A DNA stretch of 22,269 nt from contig NW_019776071.1 of NCBI RefSeq assembly GCF_001039355.2, positions 7,368 through 29,636 of the forward strand, written 5' to 3'. The notes beneath the pieces were generated by a model. The model did not search any database. It was given only the letters and a program-made list of their open reading frames with translations, and was not told the DNA's origin. The stretch is from Lingula anatina. Lineage: Eukaryota > Brachiopoda > Lingulata > Lingulida > Lingulidae. Within the stretch, counting starts at the first letter, position 1. Each line of letters opens with the position of its first letter. The position numbers and the translations under genes were made by a program. Below, in pieces: positions 12,276 through 20,745 of the stretch.

Positions 12276-15200
12276 TACAGATTTATCGATTCTTTTTCAA
12301 GATCTTTTTTATTTTCCACGAATGGGGAGATGTGTATTTGTTGGGTTGAATCCCCCCTCCCTCTCTCTCTCACTCACACTCTTTCTCTCCCCACCCCCAC
12401 CCCCTTTCAAACACAGCAAATGTACTTAGGGCTCTTATTGCAGAACTATTTGAAGGCTTTCCTAGTGAAACTGTGTTACAAAAACAGGACCAAATCAAAT
12501 AAACTCCGGCTTCCTGTTATCTACAACCAGACGTCTATATGCTTTTTACTTTCTAAGATAATGGAATTAAAAGATAATATTGTGTCATAGCAGTAACTGC
12601 CAAGGAAAAGCATTGTTTAAATCTTGCCGTAGTTTTTGTTACCCTCATGTCAGAGGAAGGTCACAAGATACATATCCATTATCTTAATATGCTGGTTGAT
12701 TTTTTTTTTCTCAGTTTGTTGATTTAAAGTGTATTGATGTAAAAGATATGATAGTTGGATGTATTGAGGAGTGTTTTAGAGATGAAGACAGTCGTTGAAT
12801 AATGTGTGGTACATACCAGTATAAAGACAGGACGCATACTGGAGCTGATTCTGAGTAACCAACCCCCTATATTACTGGGTATTTAAGAGAGACCCTCGGT
12901 GCTTACTGGTGCTATTCTGTTGTGATTAAGGCTTTTGGCCATGGATTTATGCATTTTGAGTATTGTCATGTTGCTTATTTTCTCTTCACCCATGCATTTG
13001 TAGCATAGAGAAATAATTACAGTATTGGGATATTATAAAGAAGGTATAAACACTCTGCATGTTATATCAGTCTATATTATGACAACTTATCTACTGCCAA
13101 TCTCTGAACTCTGTAATGTGAAATGAATATGATGATTAATTTTTAAATATGCAGGGTAGACAAATGAATTTGGAATGAAGTTTTTGACAATTATTTTTCT
13201 CATCTTTGTTTCAGGATCTTCCTATCTACAGCACAGAGCGTGTAGTCAGCAATTTACAGAGCAGCTTCTCGCCAGAGAGGAGACCCTTCATTGTGGACCT
13301 CTCTGCGGATAAATCGGTAAATATGACCATCTCAAACAGAACTTATAAAATATCCAACTTCCTGGCTTGGGGGGAGGGGGGGGGGGGGTGTCTTGTCACC
13401 AGAGGGCTATGTAAGCCAAGCTGGAAGTCACACCGGTGTAACAGGAATGGAAGTCCGCTAGCTGTAGTCAGCTTCCCTTTACTTTGCACAGGTGACATTC
13501 GTCCCATATACTAACCCCAATATTCCAACTAATCCTAACAATTCCTACTGGTAGGACTTCCATTCCTGTCGCACCGGTTTCAATAAAAATAATTACAAAA
13601 GCAATAATAGAAGTAAGACAAACGAAAATCAGTCTTTAAACAAAGATGTGTTAAACTGAAAACCCATAAAGATTCGCAGTGGCTCAATTAATGTAGGTAC
13701 TGATCTTAAACAAGAAGTTGTAAGGTCTTTACAACTTCTTGTCTTAAATGAGCCATGTATTTCTTATGATAACAACAGGCGCAATATAGAGGACGACTAC
13801 AAGTTTATTTGAGATCAAAGTAGACTTTTTTATGTGGTGACGTGTCTTTTTCCACTGTGAGAGCATGTACAAACAAATTACAATAAGGGTAATGCATATA
13901 CATATAAATGAATATCAGAACCAGTTGGTCTCAACGCCTGTGGCCATTGCTGCAAGGAGTGACAACCACGTGCATCGTACTATGTTCTGTCTACGTAATC
14001 CCACTACGGGCCACGTCGGTGTAGCGTGCCCTGGTAATGGCTCCCAGCTCTATTTTAACTTCTTTTTTTTTTTAGATAGTAGCTGTGTGGAAATGGTTTG
14101 CTTCTTGGTTTGCGTCTACAACTTGTTAAGCGTGTTTATTAATTTTCCTTTTTGTGAAATGCTTTCTGAGGGGTTTAGATCAGGCTGAAAAAAAAAAAGC
14201 TTCCAACTTTGACAAATAATTGCAATAATAATAATTGCGTCTATTCATTAAAAGTTTGACTTTATTTGTTAGAGGCGTATCCCTTACAATTCCCATCGTT
14301 TTAGTTTTCGTAGCGCCTGTGAAAAGTGATAAATCAAATAAACTGATAAAGATGAGTGTTACAATAAAGATAAAAACGGGAAAGCATTAGATAGCTTTTA
14401 AACTGTAGCTTTAACTAATGTTTACATCCGACTGAAATAAAACATGGCGGCGCCTGCTGACGATTGTGATAAATATAATCTATTAAGGGGATGAATATGT
14501 CTACCTAAGACTTCTTCGATGCGGCTCCGCTGGTAAAGAATTGTCTGCGTCACCGTCATGATCAGCTCAGTTTCATAATCAATAGAGTGGATGGGTGTGT
14601 GACATCCGTACCGTTGGTTGGCCCTAATATGATATGAAATCATGTGAATCCGATAGGTATTTTTATTTGGATTCTCACGTTTATGAAATGAAGTTTAATT
14701 CTTATTTTGGACATTCCTCACGTGTTTTATTTGTTTGAACTTCCTCCACATAAAAGCTGTCTGTGTGTGAGATAACGTATTTTATTTAATATTTGTATGC
14801 TGATTCAGTTTTAGTGTGCATCAGAACGACACGTCGACACGAAATACCCATCTTAACCACACTTATATCGCGTTTTTATTCATTTTTCCCAGGATGACTA
14901 ATGTTGGCTTCACGTTTTGTATTCTTTCAAATTACTTTATCCAAATGCAATTACTAGATCAGTGTTTGAATAATAGGATCCTGGCCGTATCTTGCCATCA
15001 GAAGCTGATTTGCATGATCTTGAGTAATGATTTAGTTGTTACTGCAGTTGAAATGCTATAAACATGAAATATGAAAGATGTAAACAATGTTGATCAACAT
15101 AAAATACGCTTCATATTGGTTTCGAAGATAATCTCACTTGCTCTTATTTGTCCACATTGTTTTTAACGTGGTACCACTCAACCCAAAACTTCATCAAATA

Positions 15201-15627
15201 AAATAACATACTGTAATTTTATGTTTTGCTTAAACTTGGTCTCCCTTATTACTGTTGTGTAGGTTATATGTCAAGGCGTTGCATGTTGATTCTGCCCTTT
15301 AACGCAGCAAGAAATAATCACCGGATGCCTGAAGAACAAATAAACGGAATCTCTTTTTTTTTTTCCAGATATTCGATCTTCGCTCTCTTTCTGGGGAAAT
15401 ATTCCGAGATCTTCCAGTAACTGCAGACAAGATAGGACAACTACTGACGGGTAAAACCTCTCTCCTTAACCGCTACGAAGTGGGGAGCCTTAACAGTAGC
15501 CGCGACGCTGACCGCACTCTCCTCTCTGAGCTGCAATTAATAGAAGAAATAATGAGCAAGGTGATTAAAAACTTCACCATAACTGGTTCATTGATGTATT
15601 GTTATCAGCATTGAAGTCCTCACTTTC

Positions 15628-15680
<53 letters not shown>

Positions 15681-16077
15681 TAAGTGACCAGGAATGATAT
15701 TCCGCATCAGAACCTATTTTGCATATATTTTACGAAACATGTTCATCTTTATTAAACCTCATTAAGTCGCAAGTTACATTACATTAAGATCAGGTTATGA
15801 AGTACAGAGCGGATTACCCATATTAAGACGGGAAAAAAGAGAGAAGAATACGGGGGAAATTAATATCAGAAAATGATGTCGTTTTAAACAAATCTCCTAC
15901 CCACCGTCTTGCAATTTCCAGGTTTCCAAGAATGCTGCCCAGATCCAGGACAACGTTCCCGACTTCTACAGTTTTGCCGTGTCCGGGTACCGGGCCGTTG
16001 TTGACCAGTATGGTGACCAGTCCGAGCAGGCCAGAGACGCGGCCCACTTGATATCTAAGTATTTGGAACAGGTAATT

Positions 16078-16108
<31 letters not shown>

Positions 16109-18748
16109 TTGGCTAGTGCAGCAGGAATGTTACTCGGCTGGGAACTGTGGCCCATTTCCCATTAATTTTGTACTTTGCACAGGTGACATTCGTCCCATAT
16201 ACTGCCCCTGCCTCGATACTCCTTGTGTAACGAAACTGAGGGTCCGTGTAACAGAAAGTCTGCCCTCCATTTAGATATAAAAGATAAGGTTAGCTTGAGT
16301 GGGTCAAAATCTAGGGCGAGGCTTACCTGTACAAATGAATGGGAAGTGGACTGTATCATGGGGGACTCTCTGTCACGCTACACCGGCTTACCCTAACCAG
16401 TGCAGACCACAGGGACCTCGGACTTAAATTGCTAGGACAGGTGAACCTTTCAAACGTGGCCCAAGCTCATTCTAGAATACAAAAAGAAATAAAAATGTTT
16501 TGTTAAGTCATAATTTAAGATGTGTATGTTTTAAATGATCGTCTAAAACTGATGACAAAATCGATAGTCGTCGTTAAGTACTAGAACATGAAGCAGTTTT
16601 ACATTCTGGACATGAGACACACAATATCGATTTTCCTCGATTTATTTTGCTCAGGAATCTAAATATACTGTGTTATGAAGTGTTTGTTCGTGCCGTGAAA
16701 GCCGAAAAATCAATAACTGTATCACTTATTGAAAATAACATCATACGTGTTTGTTCAGACCCGCGTGTTATGAAACAAAAAAGTTCGTGGCCGCATCCGA
16801 CCTTGGGCTGCATTTAGAACAGCAGACTTACTAGTCCGCGGGCCAAATATGGCGACCGACTAAAAAGCTTGTCGTCAAATCGGCTAATAGACACGGAATA
16901 GATTCCGGGGGATGGGGGGGGGGGGGGGAGTATTCAAGTGGGTCGGCCATATTTGTCCCGTGGGCTAGTTAGTCCTCTGTTCTGAATGCGACCTTATATG
17001 CAACCAATTTCATTTCGACAAGACGAAAAGTAAGGTTGTAAACATTAGGGCGTTGTTTTATCATAGTGATTTTAATTTTTGTATGTATTTAAAGTTATAA
17101 AGCCTTACGGCTGAGATGTAATGTGACCATGTTTAGAACTTGAGTTTTGTGTTTTTCAGTTGACAGATCGTTTCAAGGCGCTGTACAGAGACAGCGTGGT
17201 GGTAGAGGTGGTCACGCTGCCAAGTCTGCGCCAGGCTCTGGCTAGGAAGACTAGATCTCTGTTAGCAACTCAGGTACCTTACGCATCGTGAAGGCTTTGT
17301 CACACCTGGCGTTTAACACCAACGTGTGAAATAATTTGCCCATACCGTACGCAGATAAATGCAAATGGCTCGTAAGACCTACCCGGAGAGAATGAGAGAG
17401 AGAGAGGGAGGGAGAGAAACTGTTTTGAGCAGGTCTAAAAACAATTCTGTTCGGTGCTTGTAAAAACGGGTGATTTTATACGCTCAAAGTTGTGCGTGCA
17501 ATCGATTTTACACACGATACTCGTATCTCTTTACACTAAGTGAGACAGAAGCATAAAACAGTGGCGCACTGTTACAGGTACGTGTTCCCCTGTGATACGT
17601 ATTCACACGCGCACGCAAACTTCTTCGACGCACCTTGCATACAACTCTTTGTATGAGAAATTTTCGATACATTTCGTGTTGTAGTACACCTACATACACA
17701 CACTAAAAAAAACAGTCCGATGAAGAAAAGAAATAAAAGGATAAAAACATTTGCGACTGTCTGGTGTGTAACCGCATTTAACCGCAGGAATTTGTGTTAA
17801 TGCATCAAATTAGGAAATTAAACGCCAGGGGATGAAGTCATTTATTATTTTTTATTTGTGGTATTTCTTGTGACTAGAGACGTGTAACATTTTGTCAAAT
17901 TAATTGCTGTCTGTAACGAACCAGAATGTCGTTGAAAGAGCAAACCTCACTTAACAACATTTGCCCTTTATCAAATGGCACTGCATGTTTTGCTGATAGG
18001 TTTGTTTTGCAGAAGTATAGGTGTTTCTTCAGTTTTGAATTCGATCTGTTTTTAGTTTTAATAGGGATTATAAGGTCATTAGCAAAGTACATTTTCTAAC
18101 CAGTGATAGACAAAGATAAGGCATAAAAGACTGGAAATGCACTTCCCTGTTTGTGGACACCTCCTTTGAATTAGTAGCAACATTTTTGGCTTTTCCTTTC
18201 TCGATGACGCCATTCCACGTCGACACATGTACTAGTTGGATCGGCCCAACTCTGCGGGAGCTATCGATAAGTGCAATCAGCTTAACTAGATGATATGCCT
18301 CCCCCAGCTAAGGAGCGATTAACTTTCGTGTGCGCTCGGCATAATTACTGCCTTAGCTGCTCGAGGAGGCGTGTCAGACAATATTAATCTGATTATACTG
18401 ATTGCACTAAGCGAGAATGCCCCGAAGAGTTGGTCTGATGCTTGCTCCCTATTTCGCTGAACGTTAAACGCAAGTAAATCGTTATCCTAGTTGAAATTTC
18501 AACGAAAACATATTCGTTGGACTGAACCCAAAACTTCCTCCTTCCAGGTCGGGGAAACAGAGGAGGAGAAGTACAACCTGGCCAGCGTGTACGACGAGAA
18601 CTTCCCGGTCATCTTTAACATCTGGGTGTGGTTCATGATCTTCTTCTTCCTGGGCATTTACGGCATCGTGTACACGATGATCTACATGGACCCCGGCAAG
18701 GACAGTATCATCTACAGGATGACCGCTACCAGGATCAAGAAAGAATAA
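7776..18748 (+). CDS. ATP6AP2: ATP6AP2 (prorenin receptor / V-ATPase accessory protein 2), 8 exons
   Basis: Single-pass type I membrane protein that helps assemble the V-ATPase Vo sector; in vertebrates it also binds (pro)renin and acts in Wnt signalling (family knowledge). Coding segments: 7776-7836, 9218-9351, 10710-10847, 13215-13316, 15369-15560, 15922-16071, 17160-17273, 18548-18748. All introns are GT-AG. The spliced frame is open for 363 codons plus TAA; human is 350. Seen: hydrophobic signal peptide (about residues 8-24, cleavage near 24-27); luminal ectodomain with GLAAGSLFKRPKANV (71-85) and LSELQ (197-201); RKTR at 288-291, matching the human furin/site-1 protease site; membrane helix about 318-342; MDPGKDSIIYRMT at 344-356; C-terminal RIKKE. 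One sequon, N187-S-S. The start has A at -3 and G at +4 and no earlier ATG back to the TATA-like box. Identification is very secure. Exact signal cleavage and the 5' end are inferred. Confidence 0.96.
8418..8632. mobile_element. Foldback (MITE-like) element, copy B, in intron 1
   Basis: Inverted ends read TTCC(C)ATAGATT..TAGATCGA. The left arm has a short internal duplication of TAGATCGACCTA. The interior shares TTAATTACCCCC and GACAGACATTTAAG with copy A. ACACGAAAGTTAAT (8503-8516) also occurs inverted in copy D. Confidence 0.7.
9105..9125 (+). repeat. Poly-A run (21)
   Basis: Uninterrupted A21 in intron 1, about 90 bases before exon 2. A T16 run is at 2174-2189 in the upstream region. Confidence 0.95.
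9218..9351 (+). CDS. ATP6AP2: ATP6AP2 coding exon 2
   Basis: Encodes residues 21-65: the signal peptide end, then the start of the luminal domain (FLVLHAPSTVQFL...), and VPDVISLTYGFTV, which aligns with the IPDVAALSMGFSV block of vertebrate ATP6AP2. Acceptor ATTACAG, donor AGG|GTAAGG. It ends in phase 0. Confidence 0.93.
9352..10709 (+). other. ATP6AP2 intron 2
   Basis: A 1358-base phase-0 intron, GTAAGG...TTTCAG. It contains the best-preserved foldback element of the window (10137-10381). The rest is unremarkable AT-rich sequence. Confidence 0.9.
10137..10381. mobile_element. Foldback (MITE-like) element, copy C, in intron 2
   Basis: The two arms are each about 87 bases and roughly 85% identical as reverse complements. 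They run from the TTCCCATAG-type tip through GATCGATCCAACTCTGCA and GAGTGCAAT to ATGACA. The loop between them is about 60 bases. The arms share CCAACTCTGC and AGTGCAATCAGCTTAACT with copy D. No open frame or target duplication was clear. Confidence 0.78.
10710..10847 (+). CDS. ATP6AP2: ATP6AP2 coding exon 3
   Basis: Encodes residues 66-111. It begins DLNFQGLAAGSLFKRP, matching the family block DLSWPGLAVGNLFHRP almost position for position, followed by ANVLIAVDGF (human ATVMVMVKGV). Length is 138 bases, symmetric phase 0-0. Acceptor ATTTCAG, donor TTA|GTAAGT. Confidence 0.95.
10967..11028 (+). repeat. T-rich / TTTA / GT low-complexity block
   Basis: TTTTATTTTATTT runs into a TTTA repeat, a T tract and then (GT)n in intron 3. 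Confidence 0.9.
12245..12270 (+). repeat. (GA)n microsatellite
   Basis: About 13 GA units directly after an A-rich tract in intron 3. A CT-rich and C-rich stretch follows at about 12352-12403. Confidence 0.95.
13215..13316 (+). CDS. ATP6AP2: ATP6AP2 coding exon 4
   Basis: Encodes residues 112-145 (34 residues, 102 bases, phase 0-0). The text around STERVVSNLQSSFSPE aligns with human SLDSVANSIHSLFSEE. That is the segment encoded by human exon 4, whose in-frame skipping is a known disease mechanism. Acceptor GTTTCAG, donor TCG|GTAAAT. A long G tract starts about 50 bases after the donor. Confidence 0.94.
13369..13388 (+). repeat. G tract (G6-A-G13) in intron 4
   Basis: A G-quadruplex-capable tract 52 bases downstream of the exon 4 donor, on the transcribed-RNA sense strand. 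Confidence 0.9.
13432..13578. mobile_element. Inverted-repeat element in intron 4
   Basis: The arms 13432-13456 and 13554-13578 match as reverse complements at 23 of 25 bases (ACCGGTG..ACAGGAATGGAAGTCC). The interior holds ACTTTGCACAGGTGACATTC..ATATACT (13481-13512, 32 bases), repeated exactly at 16172-16203 in intron 6, so the two elements are related. Confidence 0.6.
13710..13742. repeat. Perfect 14-bp stem hairpin in intron 4
   Basis: ACAAGAAGTTGTAA (13710-13723) and its exact reverse complement (13729-13742) flank the 5-base loop GGTCT. Weaker pairing extends outward to GGCTCA (from 13681) and TGAGCC (about 13749-13754), giving an imperfect stem over about 75 bases. Confidence 0.55.
15369..15560 (+). 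CDS. ATP6AP2: ATP6AP2 coding exon 5
   Basis: Encodes residues 146-209, 192 bases, phase 0-0. The block around LTGKTSLLNRYEVGSLNSS and then DRTLLSELQLIEEI aligns with the vertebrate segment containing SLNSLSRNNEVDLLFLSELQ. It carries the sole N-glycosylation sequon, N187-S-S. Acceptor TTTTCCAG after a long T tract, donor AAG|GTGATT, which is the weakest donor of the gene. Confidence 0.93.
15561..15921 (+). other. ATP6AP2 intron 5
   Basis: The shortest intron, 361 bases, phase 0, GTGATT...TTCCAG. About 50 bases of it are a TTTA microsatellite (15627-15679). Confidence 0.9.
15627..15679 (+). repeat. (TTTA)n microsatellite, intron 5
   Basis: About twelve tandem TTTA units, filling one seventh of the shortest intron. 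Confidence 0.95.
15922..16071 (+). CDS. ATP6AP2: ATP6AP2 coding exon 6
   Basis: Encodes residues 210-259, 150 bases, phase 0-0. The text around PDFYSFAVSGYRAVVDQYGD and SEQARDAAHLISKYLEQ aligns with human [29 protein letters not shown]. It is the membrane-proximal helical part of the luminal domain. The donor CAG|GTAATT runs directly into a TTTA microsatellite. Confidence 0.95.
16077..16110 (+). repeat. (TTTA)n microsatellite at the exon 6 donor
   Basis: About eight TTTA units starting at the sixth intron base after the exon 6 donor, so they border the U1-binding sequence. Confidence 0.95.
16113..16406. mobile_element. Degenerate inverted-repeat element in intron 6
   Basis: The left arm (CTAGTGCAGC...CCCATTTCCCATTAATTTTGTAC) pairs imperfectly with the right arm, which in reverse complement reads CACTGG...TCCACTTCCCATTCATTTGTAC. 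It carries the 32-base block shared exactly with the intron 4 element, and a CCGGTGTAGCGTGACAG segment resembling that element's tip. Boundaries are approximate. Confidence 0.5.
16804..16994. mobile_element. Inverted-repeat element in intron 6 with G-rich centre
   Basis: The arms 16810-16853 and 16946-16989 are reverse complements at 37 of 44 positions (CAGAACAG..., ending CAAATATGGC). CGACCTT flanks both sides (before 16805 and after about 16988) and could be a 7-base target duplication. The homology may instead extend into it. The centre holds a run of 15 Gs (16914-16928). Confidence 0.65.
17160..17273 (+). CDS. ATP6AP2: ATP6AP2 coding exon 7 (furin-type site)
   Basis: Encodes residues 260-297, 114 bases, phase 0-0. 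It contains VVVEVVTL (human AVVELVTV) and then ARKTRSLL, which preserves the RKTR motif where vertebrate ATP6AP2 is cut by furin or site-1 protease. Acceptor TTTTTCAG, donor CAG|GTACCT. Confidence 0.95.
17274..18547 (+). other. ATP6AP2 intron 7
   Basis: A 1274-base phase-0 intron, GTACCT...TTCCAG. It holds a GA-rich stretch (17388-17416) and a foldback element (18211-18450), which ends about 100 bases before the last exon. The middle, 17420-18200, shows nothing recognisable. Confidence 0.9.
18211..18450. mobile_element. Foldback (MITE-like) element, copy D, in intron 7
   Basis: The left arm (CCCAACTCTGCGGGAG...AGTGCAATCAGCTTAACT) pairs with the right arm. The right arm, read in reverse complement, gives ACCAACTCTTCGGGG and AGTGCAATCAGTATAA. 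It shares arm sequence with copy C and interior sequence (inverted ACACGAAAGTTAAT, 18318-18331) with copy B, linking the two halves of the family. Confidence 0.7.
18548..18748 (+). CDS. ATP6AP2: ATP6AP2 coding exon 8 (transmembrane and tail)
   Basis: Encodes residues 298-363 and TAA. It begins with an acidic linker, then YNLASVYDENFPVIFN, one membrane helix, and MDPGKDSIIYRMT, the most conserved signature of the family. The tail RIKKE has K at -3 and R at -5, resembling the dilysine-like retrieval end of human ATP6AP2 (KIRMD). By hand count 58 of 66 codons end in G or C, far more than in the early exons. Confidence 0.97.
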   Translation, partial: VGETEEEKYNLASVYDENFPVIFNIWVWFMIFFFLGIYGIVYTMIYMDPGKDSIIYRMTATRIKKE

Positions 18749-20745
18749 TCGGGGAGACCTAGCCGCGTTTAGACCTATCGGTGTGGATCTGGGGCATAGT
18801 GAATCTAAAGTAACAGGCTGGTGGTTTTGGTTGAGAGATGTAATAACAGTCTTCTCTGATGTGTCTAAACGTGACAAGGGACGGGGGAGTCAGGCGTTAT
18901 TGCAAAGAAATCAGTATTTTTTGGAATGATAATTGTAATTGTTTCTTGTTGTCGTGGTGACAGCATGAATTTGTTTCACTAAAGAGGAGACGGAAACGTT
19001 TGTAAAGGGATGTAAAATATGTGGAGATTTATTTATTGAAAGAACATGACCCAATTGCACGTTAAGACGTTACATTACTGCAGCAAACACGTCACGATGG
19101 GATTACGTCATAACATATATCTTGGTATCACGTGGTCAGAGCGTGACGTGTTTACTAGTCCAGAACAGATTTGGCAGCATCTTGAGGCTATGGTTCTAGA
19201 TTCCAGATGTCGTACTTTGCTAGCGTCAGTACATGTGTGTGTACCGACAAGCGGATCTGCCTAACGAAGCATTCATTAGCCAACGAATTCTCGTCTCAAG
19301 GTCCATAAACAATTATCTCTCTTTAAAAATTTTGGGTAAACTTTACGGGCGACTTGGCAAAGACAAATCACTAGTAGCGCATGAGTGTTTTGTATATTGA
19401 TCCCAATCCAAGTTTCCCAAAACATTTCGAAACTTCCTATTACATATGATTTTTTCAATGTCGTCTACTTACTGCAAATATCAGGTGATAAAAGTAAGCA
19501 AATGATATAAGTGTGCGTGTCTCACTTTAAAATATGTATAAGTTGATGATGATTGTAGAAAAGTGTGCACATTTTTGATGATAGTAACTGGCCCAGCAAC
19601 GATTTCGGTTTTCTTTGTAATTTTTGTCTGCCAGTTTGGAAATAGCAGTCGACTATATGATATGTACTTTAATCTCTGCCCAGGTAAGAAATCATTACAT
19701 AAGAGCACTAGTCTATTTCTAGTTTCACCTATGTCTAGTTTCGCACAAAAAATGAGTCGAAAAAAATTTTTTCTGCTTCGTTATGGAGTAAAGAGAGTGT
19801 TTTTGGTCAATCAAAGGGCATCAAGGAATATCTTTGCAATCCAACTACATATTAGCAAATACTTCAGTTTTTCTATGGTTTAAAAGTGAATTATGATTAT
19901 TTGTTGCATTAAATGTTAAGTCAATCATGTTAATCAAATAAGCACAGTGGTTGCACAATGCAGTAGCACTCGCATGTAGGGGCAAGGTGCACTGGTATCA
20001 AAACAATTGGCGTTGATCATAATTATAATGGCAGCGGGAGGGGTTTTCATTGCCCGGGTTTCGTAGTTTTAAGGTTCTAATATCGTTGCGTATATCTACA
20101 GTTGTTACCCCGAGTTTTGTCGTTCTGACGCGACATGGCTTTGGGAAATTAAGTCAACATCAAATTCGGATGACCGCTGTGGCATGTGCATTTAGTCGAT
20201 AACAGTGTGTTTGGGCCTGTGTGAAAGGAATACGAATCCTTCGCTCTGAAACCCTGGCTATATATTGTACACTACTTATGAGTTAACACAAAGCAAATAC
20301 TGAAAAGCAATAACTGTGATACAAAGGTTGACGTACGTATCTAATAGCATGGTTATCATTATTATTATTATTACCATATATAATTATTGCCTGGGCACAG
20401 TTTTGTCAGCAGCTTTAATGAAATATTACATTTTGGTCGAGGTTTTGGGATTGCAATAAGGTTTAAGTAATGACATGATTTGGGATCCACAACTTGTTCA
20501 TAAAGGGTCACTGTATCACTTTCAATTGTCAATCGTGGTAATGGAGGACCCTTTCAAATATTACTTAGTTTGTAATGAGGTAGTATTTCAAATTTATCCT
20601 AGCTGTTATTCATGAAATATCAAAAGGTGTGAATTTTTTGTAAATAATGTATTCTAAATGTGCAATACCGCTTATGTCTTGTACTTTACTGCGTTGCTAG
20701 AGCGCTTAGAAAGTGATGCTAGGAATGACGAAAATTGCAAGTTAG

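Larger units (their letters stand above)
10848..13214 (+). other. ATP6AP2 intron 3
   Basis: The longest intron, 2367 bases, phase 0, GTAAGT...TTTCAG. It holds a T/TTTA/GT low-complexity block (10967-11028), a GA microsatellite (12245-12270) and a CT/C-rich stretch (about 12352-12403). No exon-like or transposon-like sequence was recognised. Confidence 0.9.
13317..15368 (+). other. ATP6AP2 intron 4
   Basis: A 2052-base phase-0 intron, GTAAAT...TTCCAG. It contains a G6-A-G13 tract (13369-13388), an inverted-repeat element (13432-13578) and a strong hairpin (13710-13742). It also has an AAACATGGCGGC match to the YY1 / initiator consensus near 14440; the short frame from that ATG stops after 16 codons. 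The 3' part (14650-15300) is featureless AT-rich sequence. Confidence 0.9.
16072..17159 (+). other. ATP6AP2 intron 6
   Basis: A 1088-base phase-0 intron, GTAATT...TTTCAG. It starts with a TTTA microsatellite, followed by two inverted-repeat elements (about 16113-16406 and 16804-16994). Confidence 0.9.

Noticed and set aside
13206-13514. 102-codon + strand frame over exon 4
   Set aside because: The frame matches exon 4 only from 13215 to 13316, then reads through the donor into the G tract and a repeat. The spliced version is the real one.
15823-16047. 74-codon minus-strand open frame
   Set aside because: Antisense of ATP6AP2 exon 6 extended into intron 5; low-information Gly/Val-rich product.
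18482-18877. 131-codon minus-strand open frame, the longest in the window
   Set aside because: It is the antisense shadow of ATP6AP2 exon 8, created by that exon's high GC3. The protein resembles no family.
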